DNA from: Aquarana catesbeiana
Taxonomy: Eukaryota; Chordata; Amphibia; Anura; Ranidae
Direction of reading: 5' to 3'
Assembly: GCF_042186555.1 (NCBI RefSeq)
Contig: NC_133324.1
Coordinates: forward strand, 1,230,289-1,294,288
DNA length: 64,000 bases
Shown here: positions 33,660 through 45,369 of the stretch, piece by piece
Layout: the number at the start of each line of letters is the position of its first letter
Position numbering within the stretch: the stretch's first letter is position 1
Notes under the pieces: generated by a model
Told to the model about the DNA's origin: nothing
The model's input: the letters and a program-made list of their open reading frames with translations, nothing else
The model's database searches: none
Made by a program: the position numbers and the translations under genes

Positions 33660-34850
33660 CTTTTTACCTCCTAGCCTGTGCAGAGGTAGCCTGGAATGTG
33701 ACCCTCAGCCACTTGTGCTTTCCAGGCTTCGTGTCCCTAGAAAACTTAGCTGCAGAGCGCTTTCATGGGTCAGGGCCATGGCAGTGTTCTTAAGCCATTG
33801 AGTTCCACTTGTGCTTTCCAAGCATCCTGTCCCAGTAAAACGTAGCTGCAGAGTGGTTTCCAGGTTCAGGACCATGGCATTGTGACCTTCAGCCATTGGT
33901 TTTCACTTTTGCTGATTTCCAGGCATCGTGTCCCAGTAAAACTTGGCTGCAGAGTGGTTTCCAGGTTCAGGGCCATGGCAGTGCGTCTTTCAGCCTTTGG
34001 GATTCAGTTGTGCTGATTTCCGGGCATTGTGTGCCAGTAAAACGTAGCTGCAGAGTGATTTCCAGGCTCAGAGTCACGGCAGTGTGACCTTCAGCCATTG
34101 GTTTCCACTTGTGTTTCCAAGCATCGTGTCCCAGTAAAACTTCAGTGTGGTTTCCAGGTTCAGAGCCATGGCAGTGTGACTTTCAGCCACTTGTGGTGCT
34201 TCCCAGGCATTGTGTCCCGGTAAAACTTAGCTGCAGAGTGCTTTCCAGGTTCATGGCCATGTCAATGTGACTTTCAGGCACTGGGTTCCACTTGTGTTGC
34301 TTTCCTGGCATTGTGTCCTGGTAAAACGTAGCTGCAGAGTGGTTTCCAGATTCAGAGTATTGGCAGTGTGACCTTCAGCCATCGGGTTCCATTTGTGCTT
34401 TCCAAGCATCGTGTCCCAATAAAACTTAGCTGCAGAGTGGTTTCCAGGTTTAGGACCATGGCAGTGTGACCTTCAGCCATTGGCTTTCACGTGTGCTGAT
34501 TTCCAGGCATTGTGTCCCAGTAAAACTTGGCTGCAGAGTGGTTTCCAGGTTCAGGACCATGGCAGTGTGACCTTCAGCCATTGGGTTTGTTTTGTGGTGC
34601 TTTCCAGCATCGTGCCCCAGTAAAACTTAGCAGCAGTGTGGTTTCCAGGTTCAGAGCCGTGGCAGTGTGACTTTCAGCTACTTGTTGTGCTTCCCAGGCA
34701 TTGTGTCCCGGTAAAACTTAGCTGCAGAGTGCTTTCCAGATTCATGGCCATGGCAATGTGACCTTCAGGCATCGGGTTCCACTTGTGCTTTCCTAGCATT
34801 GTGTCCTGGTAAAATGTAGCTGCAGAGTGGTTTCCAGGTTCAGTTTGCCT
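33660..34850. repeat. About 98-bp tandem repeat
   Basis: Roughly a dozen diverged units with the recurring words GTGTCCCAGTAAAACTTAGC, TGCAGAGTGGTTTCCAGGTT and CATGGCAGTGTGACCTTCAG. It abuts the DIRS-like remnant and may have grown inside that element. Confidence 0.9.
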
Positions 34851-35239
34851 TTTCTCTAACGACTCTGTTGATTAGGCTAATCAGGCTGAATACTGGAAGG
34901 TTCCTTGCTATTCGCAGCATTGGTTTCATTTCAGAATTCCCACTAGCAGTGGTTTTACTGTGGAAGGGGCTAACGCTAAGGGTGCTAACAACATCTGCTG
35001 GGTGAAGTAGCGCACACATGTGCTCTGTATCCTTTTTCACTGTTCAGTATTGAGAAAGCATCATCCCACTACTGCTCCTGCCCTGGGCTGGTGAAGGTAG
35101 TCAGAGAATGGCCCAGTATGTTACTGGACAGTTGGAGGGTAGAACACTAGTCTCACACCACAAATATCCTCAGACTGGAACAGGAAAGGTCTCAATGACT
35201 GGGGGGGTCAGTCCACTGTGGGGTTAGGGCTTTTTTCCT

Positions 35240-36180
35240 TGACTGATTCACAGTCTTTGACTCTTCCGTTTTAGGATTCACCCAACTCTTGATGCCTGCA
35301 TGGGACTGATGGTGACCTCCTTTAAAGCAGTCCCCTTTGCCAAGTTCCATGACATTTACACTACAACTCAACATTCTGTCATGGTTGGTCAAGTCAGTTC
35401 AGTCTACGGAATACCGATTTGGCTGATACCCAAAGCCAGGTTGCCCCTGGCATGTTCGCTCAGGAATCTAACTCTGGAGTTGAGAGAGTCCTTCTATTGT
35501 CTTCAAGATATTCATGATGAATGGCGACTTTTCGGCTAAGGAGGAGTCCTGGAAACCTTGTTGGTGCAGGAGACTTGGACTTTAGATAAATCTCATCTCC
35601 AGGTCTACCCGCTGAAGCTTTCAGGCATTTTAGTTGTTCCTAAAACCATGACATTTCGACTGGAAGGTCATTTGATCAGGATGCAGTTGGACAAGGCCAC
35701 AGCAGCATACATCAACCTTTAGGTGGGAACCAGAAGACTCATCTTGGGCAGAACTCTATGTTCCAGAATTTTTCACCCAGGTCTTTAGAAACTGAGGCAC
35801 CACCAAATCGTTGATTCCAACGAAGCTGACGGCTAAGTTGTCTATTTTCTGCAAGCATACTGTTACACATGAATGGCATAGTTTGTTGGGTTCTAGGCAC
35901 AGAGCTTTCACCCCAGAAAATTCTGGAACAGTAGCTGGCCTGAGTACCATCAAGGTTCAAATCTCAGATTTGTAAGGCAGCCACCTCGTCTTCTGTTCAA
36001 ACCTTCTCCAAGTTCTACCAAGTGGATGCTCAGGCCTCGTTTGATGCTTTGGATGTAAGGTCCTTCAGGTGGCTTTTTGAGCTTTCTATTTTTTTTTAAC
36101 AGTGTCCAAATCCTCCTGTAGGTGACAGTATAACCCTACAGTCATTGAATCCTTGTGTCCCTCAATGAGCTGCAAGAAAT
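35240..36180 (+). mobile_element. DIRS-like tyrosine-recombinase retrotransposon remnant
   Basis: 35307-35345 reads LMVTSFKAVPFAKFH, resembling a DIRS reverse transcriptase/RNase H segment. 35970-36070 reads AATSSSVQTFSKFYQVDAQ, then ASFDALDVRSF, resembling the C-terminus of the DIRS tyrosine recombinase. The connecting frame has stops and shifts. A terminal-like segment with CTGTAGGTGACAG follows. Assignment is from remembered family patterns, so moderate. Confidence 0.5.
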
Positions 36181-36289
36181 TGATTTTTACAGGAGGTACA
36201 AAAATCCCATTTTACTTTGTATAGACCAGGGGTCTCGAAACTACGGCACAGGTACCAAATGCGAACCTTTGGTTGCCTTTAACCAGCCC

Positions 36290-37152
36290 TTGGGGCACTG
36301 TTCCATCCACTGACACCAGCATAATTTCTGTTATTGACACCAACACTATTCTTCCCCCTGATGCCATCAATAGGGCACAATTCCTTCTATTGATACCACG
36401 ATGGGCCATTATTCCTCCCACTGACACCAACAATGGGGCACAATTCCCACTGACACAACAGTGTGGCTGAGTTCATTCCATTGACATTAACAGTGGGGTA
36501 CTATTCCTTCGACTGATACCAATGATGGGTCACTATTCCTCCCACTGATACCAATGATGGGACACTATTCCTTCCAATGATGGGGCACTATTCCTTCCAC
36601 TGACACCAATGATGGGGCACTATTCCTTCCACTGATACCAATGATGGGACACTATTCCTTCCAATGATGGGGCACTATTCCTTCCACTGACACCAATGAT
36701 GGGGCACTATTCCTTCCACTGATACCAATGATGGGGCACTATTACTTCCACTGACACCAATGATGGGATATTATTCCTTTCACTGATACCAATGATGGGA
36801 CACTATTCCTTCCAATGATGGGGCACTATTCCTTCCACTGACACCAATGATGGGGCACTATTCCTTCCACTGATACCAATGATGGGGCACTATTACTTCC
36901 ACTGACACCAATGATGGGATATTATTCCTTTCACTGATACCAATGATGGGACACTATTCCCCCCCCACTGACACCAATGATGGGGAACTATTCCTCCCAG
37001 TGACACCAATGATGGGGCACTATTCCTCCCACTGATACCAATGATGGGACATTATTCCTCCCACTCACACCAATGATGGGACACTATTCCTCCCACTGAT
37101 ACCAATGATGGGACACTATTCCTCCCACTGATATCAATGATGGGGAACTATT
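36290..37152. repeat. 32-bp minisatellite, left block
   Basis: Units of CACTGACACCAATGATGGGG plus CACTATTCCTTC, with shortened units lacking CACTGACAC. It is continuous in type with the block at 43388-43970; the LINE separates the two. Confidence 0.93.
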
Positions 37153-37424
37153 GATCTTTTATTAAAAAGAATCAAGCAACTAATTTTATACAAAAGTAAA
37201 AAACAAAACCATAGTACAAAACTTCAATACACATCCATGTTCAGAATATATACAATATATACATAATCCATTACCAAAACTATTTACATAAAGCAGCAGA
37301 GAGGGCCTAAGAGGCACAACCCATCACCTATGTACGCAGCCATTTATCAAAAATTAATCCAAAAAATAATAATCTAGGGTGAAAAGAGACAGACAGCCAC
37401 ACTCGGGAAAGAGACTCCTGGCAG

Positions 37425-40400
37425 TCAGGGAGGCTTGAAACCCCTCCACGCCTTCAACCAAGCCCCCTGACTCCGCTTGTCTCTCTCAAGTACCCGAATC
37501 TTCTCCACCTCATGCAGAATGTCATACACCACCACCTGAACAGGAAGGATTTTATGCCGAATGCTGACCTGACACCGTGCATTCCAAGTGAAATAACGGA
37601 CTACTAGGCTAACTAGAAAAAGTGTATCTAAACAAAAAACCCCACCAGTATTGAATGCTCCGTACACCCACTCAGCATAACCCAGCCTGGAGAGGAAAGG
37701 AACACCGAGGGCCCGTCCCACCTGTTTGTACACCTCTATGTTAAAAGGGCAATGAAGCAGAAAATGGTCCATAGTCTCCTCCTCACCTGCACACTCCTCC
37801 CGAGGACAGCTACGATCCATCCCACTGCGGAATTTCAAATTGCCCCGAACATAGAGTCTCCCATGGAAGCACAACCAGGCCAGATCCCTAAATTTAGGGG
37901 GTACTTTGTCCAAATTAATAAGTCTTAACCCTGCCCTCAAAACTGGGCCTGGGCAATCCCTTAAGGCCAGTGGGTCATGAAAGACTTCGCTCAAGACTCG
38001 GCTCATAAGGACTTTCCTCTGAACCGATCTGAGATCTTCAGCCGACAATCGCCACTGCCCTAGTAACTTCAGGCACGGAGCGACATAGGCTGGTAGCTGA
38101 CCATGATGACCCCTGAGATTCTTCACTTGGCCATCTTCTTCCCAAAGTCGTAGAAAAGGCCTAAACCAAGATCTAAATATGCCTGCCCATCCAGGAGGTT
38201 CCACTGCAAGCATATTACCAATATTAAACTTGAGAAAAAGCAGTGAAAAGAAAAGAACTGGGTTGACCATACCTAAGCCACCCTCCCTCCTGGATAGATA
38301 GGTGACATTCCTCTTGATGGGGTTCAGTCTGTTCCCCCACAACATCTGGAAGAACACACTACTGACTCTAGCATAGAGAGACACTGGCAAGATGCAGACA
38401 AAGCTGACATACAAGAAGATCGGAATCAGGTAAGTCTTAATCAGATCAACCCTTTCCCTCATAGATAACTTCCATCTCTTCCAGCTGACCACCTTAGTAT
38501 TGGCAATTTCCAGTCTGCCTTCCCAGTTTTTGAGGCCATAATCGCCGGGTCCGAATTCAATGCCTAGAATCTTAATTCATTCCTGGGGCACTGGAAAGGT
38601 GTCCGGGAGATCAAACCCCTCACCTTCCTTTCCCATCCAGAAAACTTCACTCTTTTCCTGATTGATCTTGGAGCCTGATGCTTCAGAATACCGTGATGTC
38701 AGAGAGACCACCTCCTCTGCTTCATCCGCCCCGGTGACAATCACCGACACATCGTCCGCATAGGCAACAACCCTCAAAGGTGGCTCACCCGGGAGCCCCA
38801 CTGGCAATCCACACAATATGCTGCTCTCTAGCTTCCTGATGAAGGGGTCGATTGCAAACACATAGAGCAGGGGACAACCTTGACGCACTCCAGAGCCAAC
38901 CTCAAAGGACTGCCCAACCCAACCATTACCAGAGGAAAGCTTTCTGCCCCCTTATACAAGACTTTCAACCAATCGACAAAACCACCCGGCAGACCGTACT
39001 TACTAAGGAGCAACCACAGGTACTCATGGTTAACACGATCAAAAGCCTTTACCTGATCCAATGTCAGCAAATACTTTCCCCAGCCTGCAGCCCTGCATCG
39101 CTCCAAGGTCTCCCGGACAGCTAAAACCGCTGTGAAGGTGCTCCTACCCTGGACCGAACAGTGCTGATGGCGAGAAAGCAAAGACTCTGCTACTGACGAT
39201 AGGCGCCAGAAAAATATCTTTGCCAGTATCTTTCTATCGACATTAAGAAGGCTGATGGGGCGCCAATTCTCAATCATCGAAGGATCTTTACCCTTTGAAA
39301 GAAGAATCTCAGCCGAGTGCCTCATGGAAGGGGGAAGTACCCCCTCAGCAAGGCAACTGTTAAAAACCTCTACCAAATGTGGGGCCAGAATAGGCTTAAG
39401 AGCTTTGTAAAACCCAGCCGTCAAGCCATCTGGTCCAGGTGACTTTTTGATGGCAAGCTGTTCAATTGCCCTCATCACCTCTTCAACTGTGATCTCCTCT
39501 GTCAAATTCATCAATGGGACATCTTCATCATTTAGACCTGGAGTAGAGTCCAAAAAGCTTTCCATCTTGTCACGGTCAAGCTCTTTCCTCCCAAGAAGGT
39601 CAGCATAAAAGGACCTCACGACCTCCAGAATCCCTGACCTGGACTTTGTCAAGGAACCTGTACTGTCCTTAAGGCCAACAACCGTTTTAACAGCTACACC
39701 TTGTTTGCAGTTCTGGTAAGGGTCAGGCGAGTGGTACTTCCCATAGTCCCTCTCTAGAACCAAAGAGGCATGCCAGTCATATTGACACTTCCTGAGAAGG
39801 AGTTTCACTTCGGAGATTGCCCCAGGATCTCCTCCTCTCGAGATAAGAATATCCAGCTTCCTCTGTAAACGTTGGTAGGTCATGTATTTATTAAACTGTT
39901 TTCTATTGGCTAGGCCCCTGAAGAATCCAACGATCCTCTTTTTGGTCAGCTCCCACCACTCAGCCTTGCTGCTACAAAAGTCCAGGATGGTCACCTGTGC
40001 CTGAAAGAATTCCTCAAAGGATTGTCTAACATGTTCTTCCTTGAGTAGAGTTGAATTCAATCTCCAGATGCCCTTGCCCCTCTGAGGGGCGTCTGAAGCA
40101 TTCAGGACCACAGATAGCATACAGTGATCAGAGAACTCTACTGCCTGCACCACTGGGGGCGAGAAAACAGAGGTCTCCTTAAAAAAAAACCTATCTATTC
40201 TACTCTGACTATTACCTTGATGAAAGGTGAACCCGGTGTCATCTGGGAGGTGCTTAATGTGCACATCCACAAGACCAGCATCCCTAACCATACTATTTAA
40301 AAAAACGCTATCATATCCCAGCCTGTCCTTGAAGTCCTTCCTGTCCTTGGGCCTAGTTACTGTATTAAAGTCACCTCCAAATACCACTTGCCGGGATGTA

Positions 40401-40804
40401 AAAAGAAATGGCTTGATCCTTGTAAAAAGGCATTTCCTGTCCCACTTTGTGTGCGGCCCATAGACATTAATTAGGCGCAGGTCCTGCCCTCCCACAAGGA
40501 CGTCTAAGACCATACATCTCCCAATCTCCACCTCAATAACCCGCCGGACAGTTACCATGCCGGTTATAAACAACACCGCCACACCGCCGTAAGGCTCAGC
40601 CGCAAGAGACCAATAAGATGGACCATACCTCCACTCTCTCTTGGCCATATGAATATCTGCCAAGGAGGTGAGCCTAGTCTCTTGCAAAAATAAAATTTCA
40701 GCGTCTAATTGGCTGAACAAAAAGAAGGCCATAGAACGAGCTCTTACTGACTTAATGCTGGCGACATTTATTGTCACCACTTTTAACGGAGGGGGAACCG
40801 CCAT
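37425..40804 (-). pseudogene. Tx1-type LINE ORF2 (endonuclease-reverse transcriptase)
   Basis: ATG at 40804 begins MAVPPPLKVVTINVASIKS. The endonuclease is complete in its visible motifs: FLQETRL, NVYGP, GGDFNTV, SRIDRFF, SDHCMLSV. The RT follows: KSPGPDGLTAGFYK, NWRPISLLNVDRKILAK, LTLDQVKAFDRVNHEYL, then after a frameshift between about 38880 and 38930, RQGCPLLYVFAIDPF and the catalytic YADD. A TGA at 38577-38579 lies in the same frame as the C-terminal part (38576-37425), which contains the CPREEC...DHFLLHC Cys/His cluster. The protein nicks target DNA and primes reverse transcription of its own RNA. Two lesions, one frameshift and one stop, make this copy inactive. Confidence 0.87.
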
Positions 40805-41178
40805 TTGGGTTATTGGGTGGATTGCTTCTTAGCTCCCCTCTGCTGCTCATCACCAGAAGCCTCTCTCTTTCTTGAGGCCGCCTCAAACTCCATCTCAGAA
40901 TCGGAACTTTGCTCCGAAGAAGCCCTAGATGAAGAAATATCCCACTTAGATGATTGGAGACAGGCACTGGAGCCTGTTCCGTCCTCACCACCTGCTTCTT
41001 CCGCTTTCCAACCTTCCTTCTCTCCTCCAGGTACTGCAGGTCCGCTTCAGAGATGCCCTCATCTCTTGTTTTTTTTTTTCTTTGAAGTCTTTACAGAAGA
41101 CTCCTTTAGAGAGGAAGAAGCGACCTTTTTAGTACCCACTACCACTCCTGGTGGGGGGGTGCTCCCTTTGAATCAGAC

Positions 41179-43272
41179 TTAGGAGGGGTAGACTCCTGGG
41201 GGGGTAACTGACTCGGGGGGCACAGACTTGGAAGGTTCTGACACATGAGGAGAGGGTACAGTAGGCGGGGGGGACACAGAGACAGATACAGAAGGAATAC
41301 TTACAGACACAGGAGGGGTGGCCACAGGAACTGGGGAGGGATCCTGAGCAGGACCAAGGGAGTCAGTCACCGCAGAGGAGGATGGTACACCAGGGGCCTC
41401 ACCCTCCATCCTGTCCAGCCTTGACATGTCATCAATTACCTCCTTCTCCATATTGTGCCAGGCTTCAGGACATCTGCTGTAGGGGTGGCCAAGGCGCAGG
41501 CACAGGTTGCACCTGATCATCTGGGTGCAGTCCTTAGCCATATGACCCTGACCCCGACACACTGAACATATCAAGGCTGAACAGGAAGAGCTCAAATGCC
41601 CCTTTTCTCCACAGCGGCGGTGACACAGCTTCGGCTGACCAGGGTAGAAAATAGTCATCCTATCCCTCCCTATAAAAGCTGAGGAGGGCAGGTGACGGAC
41701 AACATTCCCATCCCTGGCCAACCTGACTGTTACTGACCAACCCCCAGTCCAGATGTTACGCTCATCAAGGATTTTGCTGGGCTTAGTCAAAACCTCACCA
41801 TAGTTCCTTAACCAGACCTCTAGGTCCCGAGCAGGAACACTCTCATTGGTGAGTATGATGGTTATCTTTTTCACCGTTGACCTTTGCGAAACCGCAACTG
41901 GGGTCAGACCTTCCCATTCAGGTCTTGACCTGCACCGAGCCTCATATCGCTCCCAGAACAGGTCAAGACCCTCTGGCCTGGTGAAACTAATGGTATAATC
42001 CCGTGTCCCAGCTACATGTATTAGAGCATAAAGGTCATTTGCCCCAAAACCCATCTCCAAAATCATGTCCACCACTGCACGCCGTGCTGGAGGGATTGCA
42101 CCACCTTCCCATTTGAGAATTACCACATTTCTTCTTGGAACCCCAGCAGAAGCCAGAGACCCAAGACCAGATCCCGGGGTGCCCAAAGTGGTAGGCTGCT
42201 GGGGGAAACCTTGTTTGGGATTGGAGCTACCAGGAGCAGAGCGTACCACCTGAGCAAATGTAGGTTTATCAGGGCCAAGGCCCCACACTGAAGTCACATT
42301 AGTCTGTACATTATTACTATTTGCTTGGACTGAGCTGGGACGATTGTCCATCACACTTGTACAATTGCTATCAGTCACACACACGTTCAATTTCCCATCA
42401 GGAATAGTCACAGTTGCTGCAATACCAGCTGTCTCCTGAAGCTGTGCTGTAGAGTCTCCAGCAGCTGTGGGGCAAACATCTTTAGACTCAGCCAAAGGAG
42501 AGTTAATAGGCTCTGCTGACACCTGTAGTTCCTTTTCAGAAATGTCATTTTGTAAATGCAGCTCTTGCTGCGCTGCATCATCAGAAGGTACAACATTGCT
42601 ACACATAGCATTAGAAACTTGAGTGTCACTGGGCACACTTTCTACATTGCTCATGGTGTTAGATGACACAAAAACAGATTCATCCCCTGCTTGGGGCTTG
42701 ACATTATCAGGCACATTATCAGTTATGTCCTCATCACCAAACACCAGCTGATCTTCCCGCACAGGAGACTCCATTGCCTGCATTACCCTGAGCATGCCTC
42801 CTGAGTCCTGGGAAGGCATGGGTCTGCTTACCTCTCCCTGAGGGGGCAGGGGGTCTGAACTGGGGGTCTCCTCCTCCACCTTTGCCATCCTTTCAAACCT
42901 TTGCTCATTGCTAAACTTCTCCTTGAAGGGCCCATCTCTTCCTTCCATCATGGCCACAATGGTCTCCTGGTGTTCCACCCAGACTTTAGACAGTTTGATC
43001 TCTGAAGCCATGGATCCTCGTTTCTGGCTGTGCAAGCCCTCACGCTGCCTTCTCAAACACTTCAGCTCTGCTCTGAGTTTGTACAGCTTGTCCCTCTCCC
43101 TATTAGGGACCTTAATCCCTGCCACCACTCGCTCCCGAATGGCCCCGGAACCTTCATCCTCACCAGGGGCAGAGAGATCCCCAGCCATGGCTTGTACAGG
43201 GGCAGGCATGTCAACTGATGGCCCAGGAGATGGCTGAGAGCTTCCAGCAGGAGAGGCCCCGCTGTCCTCCAT
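41179..43272 (-). CDS. Tx1-type LINE ORF1 (zinc-knuckle RNA-binding protein)
   Basis: 697 open codons from ATG 43272. The N-terminal half is Ser/Pro/Gln-rich with a basic, coiled-coil-like stretch (RDKLYKLRAELKCLRRQRE) near residue 60. The middle (about 390-540) resembles the RRM-like region of such proteins. At about 547-592 are three knuckles: CHRRCGEKGHLSSSC (CX3CX4HX4C, slightly aberrant), CSVCRGQGHMAKDC and CNLCLRLGHPYSRC (standard CX2CX4HX4C). The tail is Pro/Ser/Val-rich. The protein would coat element RNA. The 374 bp between its stop and ORF2 is longer than usual and still reads partly like coding sequence, so the C-terminus may be frame-shifted. Confidence 0.8.
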   Translation of the reverse strand: MEDSGASPAGSSQPSPGPSVDMPAPVQAMAGDLSAPGEDEGSGAIRERVVAGIKVPNRERDKLYKLRAELKCLRRQREGLHSQKRGSMASEIKLSKVWVEHQETIVAMMEGRDGPFKEKFSNEQRFERMAKVEEETPSSDPLPPQGEVSRPMPSQDSGGMLRVMQAMESPVREDQLVFGDEDITDNVPDNVKPQAGDESVFVSSNTMSNVESVPSDTQVSNAMCSNVVPSDDAAQQELHLQNDISEKELQVSAEPINSPLAESKDVCPTAAGDSTAQLQETAGIAATVTIPDGKLNVCVTDSNCTSVMDNRPSSVQANSNNVQTNVTSVWGLGPDKPTFAQVVRSAPGSSNPKQGFPQQPTTLGTPGSGLGSLASAGVPRRNVVILKWEGGAIPPARRAVVDMILEMGFGANDLYALIHVAGTRDYTISFTRPEGLDLFWERYEARCRSRPEWEGLTPVAVSQRSTVKKITIILTNESVPARDLEVWLRNYGEVLTKPSKILDERNIWTGGWSVTVRLARDGNVVRHLPSSAFIGRDRMTIFYPGQPKLCHRRCGEKGHLSSSCSALICSVCRGQGHMAKDCTQMIRCNLCLRLGHPYSRCPEAWHNMEKEVIDDMSRLDRMEGEAPGVPSSSAVTDSLGPAQDPSPVPVATPPVSVSIPSVSVSVSPPPTVPSPHVSEPSKSVPPESVTPPGVYPS

Positions 43273-43387
43273 GGCTTCCCCAGAAAGGGGCCAGGAGAGC
43301 TGGGAGAGATTTCACCACCACTCCCCTCTCACACGGATCACCTGGAGGAGCTCCAGAGACACCTTCCTCCTTACACACCTGTGCTCC

Positions 43388-43970
43388 ATTGATGGGTGGG
43401 GCACTATTCCTCCCACTGACACCAATGATGGGGCACTATTCCTCCCACTGACACCAATGATGGGACACTATTCCTCCCACTGACACCAATGATGGGACAC
43501 TATTCCTCCCACTGACACCAATGATGGGGCACTATTCCTCCCACTGACACCAATGATGGGTCACTATTCCTCCCACTGACACCAATGACGGGACACTATT
43601 CCTCCCACTGACACCAATGACGGGACACTATTCCTCCCACTGACACCAATGATGGGACACTATTCCTCCCACTGATACCAATGATGGGGCACTATTCCTC
43701 CCACTGACACCAATGATGGGGCACTATTCCTCCCACTGATAGCAATGATGGGGCACTATTCCTCCCACTGACACCAATGATGGGGCACTATTCCTCCCAC
43801 TGACACCAATGATGGGACACTATTCCTCCCACTGATACCAATGATGGGACACTATTCCTCCCACTGACACCAATGATGGAGCACTATTCCTCCCACTGAT
43901 ACCAAGGATGGGGAACTATTCCCCCCACTGACACCAAAGATGGAGAACTACCCCCCACACACACACTAAA
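43388..43970. repeat. 32-bp minisatellite, right block
   Basis: Same unit as 36290-37152, here mostly in the CCTCCCACTGACACCAATGA form and more uniform. It ends in a degenerate stretch before the right terminus of the hAT-type element. Confidence 0.93.
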
Positions 43971-44076
43971 GATAGGGCATTGTTTACTCTCACTGGCCTT
44001 AGTCCGGCCCCCCTAAATTCTGAAGGACAGTAAACTGGCCCTTTGTTCAGAAGGTTTGGAGACCCCTGGTATATAC

Positions 44077-44455
44077 CGTACTGTATATAGGGTGAACAGA
44101 ATGTGTTTATGCCACTACTGGGGACACTTCTTATTCTGTGTATATACTATAAATGGGGGCAAACAGCATTTATATACATCAATAATGGGGACATTATTGC
44201 TTTTGCCGTTTATATACTATATATGGGGTCCGGACAGCATTTATGTCACATATAGAGACACTAGAGTCCTTTACTATGTATATATTATATATATTTATGT
44301 CACTAATGTGTTGTGTGATTGCAAAATAAAATAACTATTTGTAGCTGAGAATGGAAAATTATTATGTTCATTAAGCCCCTCCGCTCTAGGCGATGGTGGG
44401 AACCCCTCATAATGGGCACAGCGGGTGTACAGACCCCGGAATGCAGCACAAGAGA
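44077..44455. other. No recognised feature
   Basis: AT-rich sequence with words such as TATATACTAT and GGGGACA repeated loosely. No gene seen. Confidence 0.45.
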
Positions 44456-45170
44456 ATGACCCCAGGTATAAAAGAGAAGGTAATGACCTATGACACCAGG
44501 TATAAAAGGTAAGAGAATGACCTATGACCCCAGGTATAAAAGGGAAGAGAATGACCTATGACCCCAGGTATAAAAGGCAAGAGAATGACCTATGACCCCA
44601 GGTATAAAAGGGAAGAGAATGACCTATGACCCCAGGTATAAAAGGGAAGAGAATGACCTATGACCCCAGGTATAAAAGGGAAGAGAATGACCTATGACCC
44701 CAGGTATAAAAGGCAAGAGAATGACCTATGACCCCAGGTATAAAAGGCAAGAGAATGACCTATGACCCCAGGTATAAAAGGGAAGAGAATGACCTATGAC
44801 CCCAGGTATAAAAGGCAAGAGAATGACCTATGACCCCAGGTATAAAAGGCAAGAGAATGACCTATGACCCCAGGTATAAAAGGGAAGAGAATGACCTATG
44901 ACCCCAGGTATAAAAGGCAAGAGAATGACCTATGACCCCAGGTATAAAAGGCAAGAGAATGACCTATGACCCCAGGTATAAAAGGCAAGAGAATGACCTA
45001 TGACCCCAGGTATAAAAGGGAAGAGAATGACCTATGACCCCAGGTATAAAAGGGAAGAGAATGACCTATGACCCCAGGTATAAAAGGGAAGAGAATGACC
45101 TATGACCCCAGGTATAAAAGGGAAGAGAATGACCTATGACCCCAGGTATAAAAGGGAAGAGAATGACCAT
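44456..45170. repeat. 34-bp minisatellite with TATA box and DR1-like site per unit
   Basis: About 21 units. Each carries GGTATAAAAGG and, 5' of it, TGACCTATGACCC; two units at the left are imperfect. G/C variation follows the TATA word (AAAGGGAAGA or AAAGGCAAGA). TGACCT-A-TGACCC is a direct repeat of two nuclear-receptor half-sites with one-base spacing. No gene start is visible just downstream. Confidence 0.95.
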
Positions 45171-45369
45171 TTATATCAGACTGCTCCCCTCAAATCCTGA
45201 TGCCACGGGCCCAACAAAGTTTGTGGCACAATAAAATAAACAAGTTTGAAGAAATGCAATACTCAATGTGTGAGTGGAGTTGCCCTTGAAGTGTGCAGAT
45301 ATTGGGGGAGAAGAGGAGAGTGGAAGAGTCTTCATAATTCGGAGGATTGGTGATTATCAGCACCACAAT

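Larger units (their letters stand above)
37153..43387 (-). mobile_element. Tx1-type (L1 group) LINE, near full length
   Basis: The element has two ORFs on the minus strand: a zinc-knuckle ORF1 and an ORF2 with APE endonuclease, RT and a C-terminal Cys/His motif. The 3' end at 37153-37165 carries AATAAA on the minus strand. Minisatellite lies immediately on both sides, and the flanks share GGGG(A/C)ACTATT, a possible target duplication that cannot be told from the repeat itself. Full length with few lesions suggests a fairly recent insertion. Confidence 0.85.
36227..44068. mobile_element. hAT-type non-autonomous element filled by minisatellite and a LINE
   Basis: The left end is CAGGGGTCTCGAAACT and the right end is the inverse, GTTTGGAGACCCCTG. 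Flanking octamers are GTATAGAC (36219-36226) and GTATATAC (44069-44076), a 7/8 match and the expected hAT duplication size. Between the ends are a 32-bp minisatellite (two blocks) and the Tx1-type LINE. There is no transposase of its own. Without the LINE the element would be about 1.6 kb. Confidence 0.75.
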
